55,905 nt of DNA from Oscillospiraceae bacterium. Lineage in GTDB: Bacteria > Bacillota > Clostridia > Oscillospirales > Ruminococcaceae. The stretch is taken from assembly GCA_017545185.1 (NCBI GenBank), contig JAFWQJ010000076.1:1-55905 (forward strand), read 5' to 3'. Within the stretch, counting starts at the first letter, position 1; every line of letters begins with the position of its first letter. This document shows, in pieces, positions 26,708 through 33,104 of this stretch. A program made the translations under genes and the position numbers. The notes under the pieces were generated by a model that did not search any database, was not told where the DNA came from, and saw nothing but the letters and a program-made list of their open reading frames with translations.

Positions 26708-26755
26708 TATGGAGAAAGAATTTTCCGGAAAAAAGTTTTTTCCTGCGGCTGCCGT

Positions 26756-26785
26756 GCCGTTCACTCTGAAAAAGGAACCGTTCAC
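26756..26785 (+). promoter_or_regulatory. AgrA/LytTR-type tandem operator upstream of the 149-aa gene
   Basis: Two 9-bp direct repeats, GCCGTTCAC (26756-26764) and ACCGTTCAC (26777-26785), are separated by exactly 12 bp, the spacing of AgrA/LytTR sites. Eleven bp further on, TGGATT (26796-26801) and TATCAT (26819-26824), 17 bp apart, form a weak promoter that would need an activator. The same repeats occur at 29401-29460. Confidence 0.7.
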
Positions 26786-26870
26786 AGGAAGTCTGTGGAT
26801 TTTTTGCCGGGTCTGTGCTATCATAAGAGAAAATAACAAAACGGCATTCAGAGGAGAAAAGGAAACCGAT

Positions 26871-27320
26871 ATGCAAATACTCGAACATCAGTCACTGTAT
26901 CTGAATAATCTGATCTCTTACAAGCTGCATCTTCCGCGGGAAAGGGTCCCCGGGATCATCCGGCATATTCTGGACAATCTCGGCAGTCTCGGCCTGCAGC
27001 CGACCGGGAAAATCCTGTTCACGGAGGATATTCGGCAGCAGAAAAACATGGAGATCCTGATCCCGGTGCAGCCCGATTTTGACCCCTGCCTGCAGTACGG
27101 AAAAAAGGAGATCTTCAAGCTTGTCAATGCCGTATCTGCGCGGCATGAGGGCTGTTTCGCGGAAACAGAAAAGACCGAACAGCAACTGCTGGACTATATC
27201 CGGGACAGAGCCTATCAGATGATCACGCGGCCCTATTACAGCATCGTCCGGCTGGATCCGGACGATACAGGCAGCTGCATCCTTGACATTTATATCGGCG
27301 TCGATTGCAATATCCTGTAA
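26871..27320 (+). CDS. 149-aa protein of unknown function, in the putative LytTR regulon
   Basis: Soluble, without signal peptide or membrane helix. The start at ATG 26871 follows GAGGAGAAAAGG; a longer frame from 26709 would run through the operator and promoter and is rejected. The sequence has a compact alpha/beta outline: LYLNNLISYKLHLPRERVPG, NMEILIPVQPDF, and a C-terminal strand pattern SCILDIYIGVD. The outline recalls GyrI/effector-binding-like or DUF5085-type small proteins, but the resemblance is only by eye and no name is justified. The upstream tandem operator links its expression to the kinase/regulator pair encoded just downstream on the other strand. Confidence 0.7.
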   Translation: MQILEHQSLYLNNLISYKLHLPRERVPGIIRHILDNLGSLGLQPTGKILFTEDIRQQKNMEILIPVQPDFDPCLQYGKKEIFKLVNAVSARHEGCFAETEKTEQQLLDYIRDRAYQMITRPYYSIVRLDPDDTGSCILDIYIGVDCNIL

Positions 27321-27323
27321 AAA

Positions 27324-27357
27324 AACCGCATTTCCGTGTGAAATGCGGTTCTTTTTT
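27324..27357. terminator. Bidirectional terminator
   Basis: 10-bp stem AACCGCATTT/AAATGCGGTT with a 7-nt loop, flanked by A5 and T6. It overlaps the stop codon of the convergent histidine kinase gene. Confidence 0.85.
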
Positions 27358-28645
27358 ATATTTCCGGATTCAGCCAGAGACTGACCTCCAGCGTGAACAG
27401 TCTGTCATCCGCAGAGAGCACTGCCTCTCCGCCGTATTTCTGCGCGGTCTTGACGATGTTCGCAACGCCGAACCCGTGCATATTCTTGTCCTCCTTCGAG
27501 GTCTGGACCTGATTGCCGTTCCGGATCTCAACCTTTTCAAACACCGGATTCGTGATCTTCAGGCAGAAAAGCCCCTGCTGAAAATCGGAATGTATCCCGA
27601 TCTGTTTTGTTTCCTCGCCGGTGTCCTTTGCACAGGCCTCGATCGCATTGTCCAGCGCGTTCGCAAAGATCGTGCAGAGGTCGGCGCTTGTGATGCCGGA
27701 GGTCGGCGCATAGCCGGTGAACACGATCTGCGTGTGATGCTGCACTGCCTTCTCGTTTTTGTCGTCCAGCAGCGCATTCACAATGATGTTTCCCGTGTCA
27801 TAGGTCTTTCGCCGCGAATGGCTCATGCTTTCGATCTCGTCCATATATTCGCAGGCGCGCTGCACCTCGTTTTCGGCCAGCAGACCGCGCAGGCAGAGCA
27901 GGTGATTCCGGAAATCATGCCGGAACGCGCGGAACTCCGCGTATATGTCATTGATCTTCTGATAGTATGCGACCTGATCTTCCAGCTGCACCGCCAGCAG
28001 CTCCGAAATGCGCTTGTGTTCCTTTTCCGCTGCGCTGATCCGGAGGATCCGGGCGATGATATAGGAGATGATCAGAACGACCGGCACGATCAGCATTCTG
28101 GCAATCGGATTCAGCTCCGGAATGACCGTCGTAAACGCAAAAACGGACAGGAAGAACAGAAACACCAGGATCGTCACATACAGCCGCGGCGGGATCAGCG
28201 TCAGACTGTGCATGACGGCTGCGGCACGGTTCTTCCGGCTGATATACAGCAGCAGAAACGCCGTGACAGCGGCTTCCGCGATGCAGGCGGCAATATTCAG
28301 CGGCATCTGTGCGTCCGTAAACAGATGCATCAGATTCGTATAATTCGTGTTCAGGACGAAAGACAGAATGCTGATATACAGCATACTCAGATTCCGCTTC
28401 CGGAAAATGACGGCATAGCATCCCGCCTTCATCAGCATCAGAACAAGGATCAGCAAAAGCCGGATCACGGGCGGGATCTGCTTGCTCGGCAGCAGGAACA
28501 CCAGCTGCGGGACCGCACTGCAGAGCGATGCAAGGCAGAACAGCAGCCTGCTTTTCGTCAGTTCAAAGCCGGCCGCCTTCCGGACAAGAAAAATAAACAT
28601 GATATTCTGCAGCAGCGCAGATACATAATACCCTGCATACAGCAT
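27356..28645 (-). CDS. AgrC-like (HPK10/GHKL) sensor histidine kinase
   Basis: 429 aa. The first 205 residues form about six membrane helices with short loops, as in peptide-sensing AgrC/ComD kinases. The cytoplasmic part has the HPK10-type H-box FRHDFRNHLLCLRG, the N-box NALDNAIEAC and the G-box GFGVANIV in a GHKL ATPase domain. It would autophosphorylate on the His of FRHDF after binding an extracellular ligand and pass phosphate to the regulator encoded three nt upstream. No AgrB-type peptidase and no AgrD-type propeptide are encoded nearby, so the ligand is not obvious; the 10-residue peptide at 29536 is the best local candidate. Confidence 0.9.
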   Translation of the reverse strand: MLYAGYYVSALLQNIMFIFLVRKAAGFELTKSRLLFCLASLCSAVPQLVFLLPSKQIPPVIRLLLILVLMLMKAGCYAVIFRKRNLSMLYISILSFVLNTNYTNLMHLFTDAQMPLNIAACIAEAAVTAFLLLYISRKNRAAAVMHSLTLIPPRLYVTILVFLFFLSVFAFTTVIPELNPIARMLIVPVVLIISYIIARILRISAAEKEHKRISELLAVQLEDQVAYYQKINDIYAEFRAFRHDFRNHLLCLRGLLAENEVQRACEYMDEIESMSHSRRKTYDTGNIIVNALLDDKNEKAVQHHTQIVFTGYAPTSGITSADLCTIFANALDNAIEACAKDTGEETKQIGIHSDFQQGLFCLKITNPVFEKVEIRNGNQVQTSKEDKNMHGFGVANIVKTAQKYGGEAVLSADDRLFTLEVSLWLNPEI

Positions 28646-28648
28646 CTC

Positions 28649-29362
28649 TCAGCACCTGTTTGCAAAGTGATAGCGTTTGATATAATCCTGAAACGCTTTT
28701 TTGAACGGCGTGCGCTTCAGCTTGCTGATGAGTGCTTTCTCCTGATTATCCAGCACGATCATCGTTTCCGTATGCGAAACGACATGCCGGAACCCGACCA
28801 GATAGGTGCGGTGGCTCCGGAAGAACCGGTCCTCCGGCAGCAGGCTCTCAAATTCCGCCAGCGTTTTCTTATAAACAAAGCCTTCCTCTGTCGTCCGTAC
28901 AAAGCAGTATTTGTCGGAAGCCTCCGCATAGATGATATCGTCGATATTGATGCGGCGGCTGAGATCGCCGTCTTTGATCACGATATACTGATCTGTGCTC
29001 TGATCGGAAAGCAGGCCGTCCATTGCGGCAGCCAGCTTTTCCGGATCGACCGGCTTCACCAGAAAGCGATATGCATTGACCTCGAACGTGTCAAACACGA
29101 TATGCGGAAAGCCGGTCAGAAAAATGATCGGCGTGTCAATGCGCGCAGCCCGCAGCTTCCGGGCTGTTTCGAGTCCGTCCAGCTCCTTCATCTGATAATC
29201 CATGAAGATCAGATCCAGATCCTGCGGGAACGCAAGCAGCTCCTTTCCGCCTGTATAATCAGAGTACATGACGGAGAGATTCCGCTTCCGTGCATAGCTG
29301 TCCAGATGGCGCTTCAGAAGGTCGTGCATCGGTAGTTCATCGTCGCAGATTGCAATTCTCAT
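28649..29362 (-). CDS. LytTR response regulator (AgrA-like)
   Basis: 237 aa. The receiver domain covers residues 1-120 with acidic pocket Asp7/Asp8, phosphoacceptor Asp55 (LIFMDYQMKELDG) and the Lys in FLVKPVD. A LytTR DNA-binding domain covers about 130-235 (IIYAEASDKYCFVRT, FFRSHRTYLVGF). LytTR regulators bind 9-bp direct repeats 12 bp apart; such repeats lie right upstream at 29431-29460 and at 26756-26785. GAGGA precedes the ATG. The gene is the first of a two-gene operon with the kinase and is divergent from the tiny peptide gene, an arrangement like agr P2/P3. Confidence 0.92.
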   Translation of the reverse strand: MRIAICDDELPMHDLLKRHLDSYARKRNLSVMYSDYTGGKELLAFPQDLDLIFMDYQMKELDGLETARKLRAARIDTPIIFLTGFPHIVFDTFEVNAYRFLVKPVDPEKLAAAMDGLLSDQSTDQYIVIKDGDLSRRINIDDIIYAEASDKYCFVRTTEEGFVYKKTLAEFESLLPEDRFFRSHRTYLVGFRHVVSHTETMIVLDNQEKALISKLKRTPFKKAFQDYIKRYHFANRC

Positions 29363-29400
29363 ATTCTGTTTTCCTCATCTTTGCTGTGTTGTTTTGTGTG

Positions 29401-29460
29401 TCCGTTCACTCCCGAAAAACGGCAGGAACTACCGTTCATTCCGATAATCCGACAGTTGAC
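29401..29460 (+). promoter_or_regulatory. Three LytTR-type repeats upstream of the tiny-peptide promoter
   Basis: TCCGTTCAC (29401-29409), ACCGTTCAT (29431-29439) and ACAGTTGAC (29452-29460). The second matches the AgrA consensus (W-M-M-GTT-N-R-K) at all nine positions, and it is 12 bp from the third. The third ends 10 bp before the -35 box. Copies 1 and 2 share the longer core GTTCAYTCC. Confidence 0.75.
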
Positions 29461-29470
29461 TCCGTTTGCG

Positions 29471-29499
29471 TTGATTCAGCGCGGTATCCGTGCTATAAT
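29471..29499 (+). promoter_or_regulatory. Promoter of the tiny-peptide transcript
   Basis: TTGATT (29471-29476), 17 bp, TATAAT (29494-29499), directly downstream of the LytTR repeats. Confidence 0.8.
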
Positions 29500-29535
29500 G
29501 CAGTTACAGTCGAACACGGAAAGGAGATGAACAGC

Positions 29536-29568
29536 ATGTTTGATTGGCTTTTGGGCTTATTCGGCTAA
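29536..29568 (+). CDS. 10-residue hydrophobic peptide MFDWLLGLFG
   Basis: ATG 29536 has AAGGAG (29521-29526) 9 nt upstream and the frame ends at TAA 29566-29568. A second ATG at 29527 in frame would add MNS but lies directly against the ribosome-binding site. The peptide is almost entirely hydrophobic, with Phe, Trp and Leu and one Asp. It has no leader, no cysteine and no AgrD-like charged tail. It could be secreted as an unmodified signal, act as a membrane-active toxin or PSM-like peptide, or be a leader peptide. The promoter and ribosome-binding site are better than chance for so short a frame, but the frame is short. Confidence 0.55.
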   Translation: MFDWLLGLFG

Positions 29569-29788
29569 AAAAGTACACCTTCATTATACTAGCACAAATC
29601 CTATATTTTGTCAATAGCATCGCACGACGATACACAGTCTTTTTCGCTTCATTTTTTAGATTTAGCAATAAAAAACATGTCGCACAATTCGCAGCATTCA
29701 TAACAGCAAATATGCAGCTGCAAAAGAATATGTCAAAAAGACAGTCAAAAAGAATACTGCATCCTGTCAGGCTTTCCGGCAGGTTTAC

Positions 29789-29821
29789 AAAACGGCTGCG
29801 GGACTTCCCGCGGCCGTTTTT
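29789..29821 (+). terminator. Strong terminator 1 downstream of the peptide transcript
   Basis: 14-bp stem with one G-U pair (left arm 29789-29802, right arm 29807-29820), ACTT loop, T5. Confidence 0.85.
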
Positions 29822-29884
29822 GTGTGTCCGAAGGAGTTTGTTCTATATTTTTACGATCTGCGCATGGGACAGACTGCATATCAG

Positions 29885-29920
29885 AACAGGCTCACCGGAG
29901 ATCCCGGTGAGCCTGTTTTT
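29885..29920 (+). terminator. Strong terminator 2
   Basis: Perfect 14-bp stem AACAGGCTCACCGG (29885-29898) and complement (29904-29917), AGATC loop, then further T. The 60 nt between terminators 1 and 2 contain GAAGGAG but no clear gene. Confidence 0.85.
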
Positions 29921-29970
29921 GATATCTGAGCTTCCGCAATATCCGCACAATTTTACTGTGCAAAAAAATG

Positions 29971-30003
29971 AAACGCACCGGATCGTTTCCCGGTGCGTTT
30001 TTC
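29971..30003. terminator. Bidirectional terminator 3, shared with the ABC permease gene
   Basis: 10-bp stem AAACGCACCG/CGGTGCGTTT with T-tracts on both strands; it ends the minus-strand transporter operon. Confidence 0.8.
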
Positions 30004-30010
30004 TGAAGGA

Positions 30011-30946
30011 TCAGTAAGCGCTTCGCTTCTGTGTTACGAGGGAATTTCCGGCAGCCAGCAGGAGCAGAACGACGGCCAGGATCAGTGCCCCGGGCACCAG
30101 CTTTGCCGCAACGCCCGGCTGCATCGTGAATGCGCCGCTGTACGGAAATACCTTCTGTGAAAAATTGTAGATGATATTCGCGATGTCATACCGGAAGACC
30201 GGACGGACAAAGAGCAGATATGCGCCGACCAGTGCATAGGCAACCGGATTATGTTTGAACAGAGTCCCGGAGAAGAATCCGAACTCGTAATAAAGCAGCA
30301 TCAGAACCAGCGTGAACGGAATGCTTTTCAGGTATGCGGCGGCTGAAAAACCGTCTGCAATGCGGGTGTATCCTGTCAGTTCGGGATATTCTGCATAGAA
30401 CTGATGCGTGAAATAAGCCTGAATGCCGTATGCAGCCAGAACTGCAGCCGTCAGCATGAGGATCAGCAGCAAATATCCGCTGAGCTGTCTGGAGATCATC
30501 GCGGACTGTTTTCCGAACCGCAGAGAGCTGTAACGGAACGTGCGGTTTTTCTGATCGACGGCACTCCACAGCAGTCCGAAAAACGCGGCAAGAAGCGGAA
30601 TGAATGCCATTTCGCCGGCAAGCAGCAGCGAAACAAGGCGACTGGGCTGCATATAATTCAGGGATTTTCCGATCTCTGCGTAATAGAACGCGACCGGGTT
30701 CTCGATCATACCGCTGTTCTGATCCATCGAGAGAATCTTGTAATCCTGTGCAAGCATAGCCTGCACATCCTCGCCGGCACTTTCTGCGGCCTCGACGGAG
30801 TTCCGGAAATTGATGACCTTCATGCGGGCGTCCTGATGATTCGTATAGCAGATAAACAGTGCAGATGCAAGGAACAGCACAATCATCAGCATCCATAATT
30901 TGGAATACCGGAAATACCGGAAATCATTTTTAAGCTGTTTGAGCAT
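30011..30946 (-). CDS. ABC transporter permease (ABC-2-like)
   Basis: 311 aa with six predicted membrane helices: the first near residues 18-36 (LWMLMIVLFLASALFICY), then a soluble loop of about 75 residues, then five helices from about 105 to 300. The layout is that of ABC-2 permeases used in lantibiotic or bacteriocin immunity and small-peptide export. The start at 30946 has GGAGG 9 nt upstream and lies inside the end of the ATPase gene (17-nt overlap). No substrate can be read from sequence. The position after a secreted four-Cys protein points to self-protection or export. Confidence 0.75.
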   Translation of the reverse strand: MLKQLKNDFRYFRYSKLWMLMIVLFLASALFICYTNHQDARMKVINFRNSVEAAESAGEDVQAMLAQDYKILSMDQNSGMIENPVAFYYAEIGKSLNYMQPSRLVSLLLAGEMAFIPLLAAFFGLLWSAVDQKNRTFRYSSLRFGKQSAMISRQLSGYLLLILMLTAAVLAAYGIQAYFTHQFYAEYPELTGYTRIADGFSAAAYLKSIPFTLVLMLLYYEFGFFSGTLFKHNPVAYALVGAYLLFVRPVFRYDIANIIYNFSQKVFPYSGAFTMQPGVAAKLVPGALILAVVLLLLAAGNSLVTQKRSAY

Positions 30947-31595
30947 GATAGATGTCCTCCAGACTGTTCGCTGCACGTTCTTCGGGTGAGATCTCGGTCA
31001 TGACAGTCTTTCTTTTCACGAAAATATGCTCTGCGACCTTCTCGTAAAATGCAAACTGATGACCTGTCAGAATGATTGTGCAGTTCTTTTTCATTTCGTT
31101 CAGATGCTCTGCGAGATCATCCATCATGTCTACATCCAGACCGTTCGAGATCTCGTCCATGATCAGATATGCCGGCTTCAGCAGATCAGCAAGCGCCAGC
31201 ATGAGCTTTTTGCGCTGTCCGTATGAGTAAGTCTTGACCTTCCGGTTCAAAACGGGATATTCAAGGTAATGTTCTGCGGCCTGCCGGATCTCTTTCCGGC
31301 TGAATTTGCCTTCTGACAGCAGATCCAGATTCTGCATACCGCTGAGATTCTGATAGCAGGGAGAGTCGTCCCAGATGATCAGGCACTGATCCCGCACCTC
31401 GGAGAGAGGCTTTTTATCAAACAGAATGTCGCCCCGGTAGCTTTCCAGCATACCGATGCATTTGAGGAGGGTCGTTTTTCCGCAGCCGTTCTTTCCCATC
31501 AGAAAGCTGATGGAGTTGCCCGGAAACACCGTGTTTGTCGGTTCGTAGATCGCGGTGTTCTTGTATTGTTTCTGAAAATCAACGAGTTCAATCAT
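30930..31595 (-). CDS. ABC transporter ATP-binding protein
   Basis: 221 aa, single ATPase domain: Walker A GKNGCGKTT, Q-loop region IIWDDSPCYQNLSG, signature YSYGQRKKLMLA (YSYGQ in place of LSGGQ), Walker B YLIMDEISNGLD, H-loop LTGHQ. The variant signature is common in the bacteriocin-immunity/ABC-2 group. It pairs with the permease encoded downstream and overlapping. A hairpin in the 75-nt gap from the secreted-protein gene suggests it is co-transcribed at a lower level. Confidence 0.88.
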   Translation of the reverse strand: MIELVDFQKQYKNTAIYEPTNTVFPGNSISFLMGKNGCGKTTLLKCIGMLESYRGDILFDKKPLSEVRDQCLIIWDDSPCYQNLSGMQNLDLLSEGKFSRKEIRQAAEHYLEYPVLNRKVKTYSYGQRKKLMLALADLLKPAYLIMDEISNGLDVDMMDDLAEHLNEMKKNCTIILTGHQFAFYEKVAEHIFVKRKTVMTEISPEERAANSLEDIYHAQTA

Positions 31596-31615
31596 AACTT
31601 TCTCCTAACAGAAGT

Positions 31616-31658
31616 GCAGATCAGTTCCGCAGTTCGGATGAATGCAGAACTGATCTGC
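31616..31658 (-). terminator. Intercistronic hairpin between secreted protein and ABC genes
   Basis: A perfect 12-bp stem (GCAGATCAGTTC at 31616-31627, complement at 31647-31658) with no good T-tract. It is more likely an mRNA-stabilising or partial attenuation element than a full terminator. Confidence 0.55.
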
Positions 31659-31670
31659 CTGTATTCTCAA

Positions 31671-32072
31671 TTAGCCTGCATTCCAGAGGGTCTTGCATCC
31701 GCCGGAGTTGTAGAGCACTTCCTTGTCTCTGAACTTATAGCCGAACGGGATCGAGCAGCCGCCGATGCCGATGTTTGCAGACGGACCGCAGACAGAGACC
31801 CAGTCATGCTCCATCAGGTGCGTATAGGTTCTGGTGACGCCGTATGCATTTGCAAAGAGGCCCTGCGGAGACTGATATGCGGAGCTTTCCGTGATGTTGA
31901 TGCGGCTGTCAACGGTCCAGTAGAAATCTGTTCTGCAGGAGGAGACGCCGCCGATACCGCGCTGGATCCATGCGGAGTACTGCGATGCACTGGCGGTCAT
32001 TGCGCCCATGCTGGCGAGAGTTGCTGCTGCGGCTGCAGAGACAATGAGTTTCTTGAGAAAATTCTTTTTCAT
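31671..32072 (-). CDS. Small secreted four-cysteine protein, candidate bacteriocin or peptide effector
   Basis: 133 aa. A clear signal peptide (residues 1-29, ending GAMTASA) gives a mature protein of about 104 residues with four Cys (SSCRTDFYW, VSVCGPS, IGGCSIP, GGCKTLW), enough for two disulfides, and Gly/Ser-rich loops. The size, secretion and following ABC pair recall lactococcin-972-type and similar secreted bacteriocins, but no family motif was recognised. The start at 32072 has AAAGGAA upstream; a longer frame from 32165 lacks support. Its promoter (32222-32250) is preceded by two LytTR-like repeats, so it may be controlled by the adjacent two-component system. Confidence 0.7.
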   Translation of the reverse strand: MKKNFLKKLIVSAAAAATLASMGAMTASASQYSAWIQRGIGGVSSCRTDFYWTVDSRINITESSAYQSPQGLFANAYGVTRTYTHLMEHDWVSVCGPSANIGIGGCSIPFGYKFRDKEVLYNSGGCKTLWNAG

Positions 32073-32221
32073 AGTGTTCAAATTCCTTTCAGTATGATTT
32101 TGTTTGTGTGTTGTTTTTTTCGTTCTTCGGCGTATGCATTGTACAGTACAGAGCGGAAAATCCATGGCTTTTCCCGGTTCCGTATCGTCCTCTGCAGGAT
32201 CGCTTCCTGAACTGTGACTTC

Positions 32222-32320
32222 ATTATAGCAGGTACAGCCCCGGAATACAAGAAAAAAAGAGTGACCGGGCAAAATGCCGGAGCGAGTTGGATAAGATGAC
32301 ATGTTTCAGGAGTGAACAGC
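32222..32320 (-). promoter_or_regulatory. Promoter and LytTR-like repeats of the secreted-protein operon
   Basis: Minus strand TTGTAT (32245-32250), 17 bp, TATAAT (32222-32227). Upstream, also read on the minus strand, are GCTGTTCAC (32320-32312) and the poorer CCCGGTCAC (32269-32261). Their 51-bp offset equals that of repeats 1 and 3 at the peptide promoter, and the distances to the -35 box agree within 1-2 bp. The longer core TGTTCACTCCTGAAA is nearly that of 29403-29417. Confidence 0.6.
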
Positions 32321-32442
32321 CGCCTGCGCGGGGGACATGCGCGCCGCTGCCGCATAATTGCATCTAAGCTGACTTTGGTGCAATCAGAGAGGGGGGGAAC
32401 ATGCCGGGGAGATAATCCGGCAGTCTGCGCTCTGCCCGGAGC

Positions 32443-32471
32443 TTGCATTCTCCCTTCCGTTCTGATATAAT
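32443..32471 (+). promoter_or_regulatory. Promoter of the ECF sigma factor operon
   Basis: TTGCAT (32443-32448), 17 bp, TATAAT (32466-32471). Confidence 0.7.
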
Positions 32472-32537
32472 AATTTTCAGGAACATGTAACCTGCTGCAA
32501 AGAAAAACCGTCCCAGTATATGAGGAGGTGAGATACC

Positions 32538-33104
32538 TTGGAACAACCAAACGAAGCTGCAATGATCGCGCTGCTGCAGAAGCGGGATGAAACGGCACTG
32601 GAGGCGATCCGGAATGAATACGGAAAGCTGTGCGGCAAGCTGGCATTCGACATCACCGGATGCCGGGAGGATTCAGAGGAATGTGTCAGTGACATGCTGC
32701 TGAAGGTCTGGCAGACGATCCCGCCGAAGCACCCGGATAGCCTGAAAGCGTATCTCATCACGCTGATCAGGCATCTGGCGATCGACCGGTACCATGTGCA
32801 GACCGCGCAGAAACGGGGCGGCACACAGTTCGACGAAGCCCTTGACGAGCTTCAGGATACCCTCGTTTCCGATGAGAATGTCAGCGCTGTCATCGAAAAG
32901 CGTGAACTGACCCGCGCGATCGAGCGGTTTCTGGACACGCTCCCGCCGCAGACCCGCAACGTCTTTATGCGGCGCTATTATATGGCAGACTCCGTCCGCG
33001 GCATCGCGGATGCATATCAGATGAGCGTCAGCGCAGTGAAAATCTCCCTGATGCGGACGCGCCAAAAGCTGAACCGATTTCTGAAAGAGGAGGGATTCCT
33101 TTGA
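32538..33104 (+). CDS. ECF-type RNA polymerase sigma factor
   Basis: 188 aa. Region 2 covers residues 20-90 (DITGCREDSEECVSDMLLKV, then LIRHLAIDRYH). A variable linker follows, then region 4 near 125-185 (LDTLPPQTRNVFMRRYYMAD and a helix-turn-helix in MSVSAVKISLMRTRQKL). It would direct RNA polymerase to a small regulon when released by the anti-sigma protein encoded next. The start is a TTG at 32538 with AGGAGGTG 8 nt upstream; no ATG start fits. The stop overlaps the TTG start of the following gene (TTGA), so the two proteins are probably made in fixed ratio. Confidence 0.9.
   Translation: MEQPNEAAMIALLQKRDETALEAIRNEYGKLCGKLAFDITGCREDSEECVSDMLLKVWQTIPPKHPDSLKAYLITLIRHLAIDRYHVQTAQKRGGTQFDEALDELQDTLVSDENVSAVIEKRELTRAIERFLDTLPPQTRNVFMRRYYMADSVRGIADAYQMSVSAVKISLMRTRQKLNRFLKEEGFL

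Larger units (their letters stand above)
29506..29821 (+). ncRNA. Putative short RNA carrying the 10-codon ORF, RNAIII-like in layout
   Basis: From the promoter at 29471-29499 to the first strong terminator (29789-29821) a transcript of about 315 nt is predicted. Apart from the 33-nt peptide ORF at its 5' end it is AT-rich and has no other frame with a ribosome-binding site. This layout, a short ORF at the start of an LytTR-activated RNA divergent from the two-component operon, resembles RNAIII of agr. No sequence similarity to RNAIII is claimed. Confidence 0.45.

Noticed and set aside
27305-29335. A 676-codon plus-strand frame opposite the kinase and regulator
   Set aside because: The minus strand encodes clear GHKL and LytTR domains; the plus frame is low-complexity His/Arg/Gln-rich shadow.
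29544-30017. A 157-codon frame downstream of the tiny peptide
   Set aside because: It overlaps the tiny ORF, has no ribosome-binding site and runs through three perfect hairpins.
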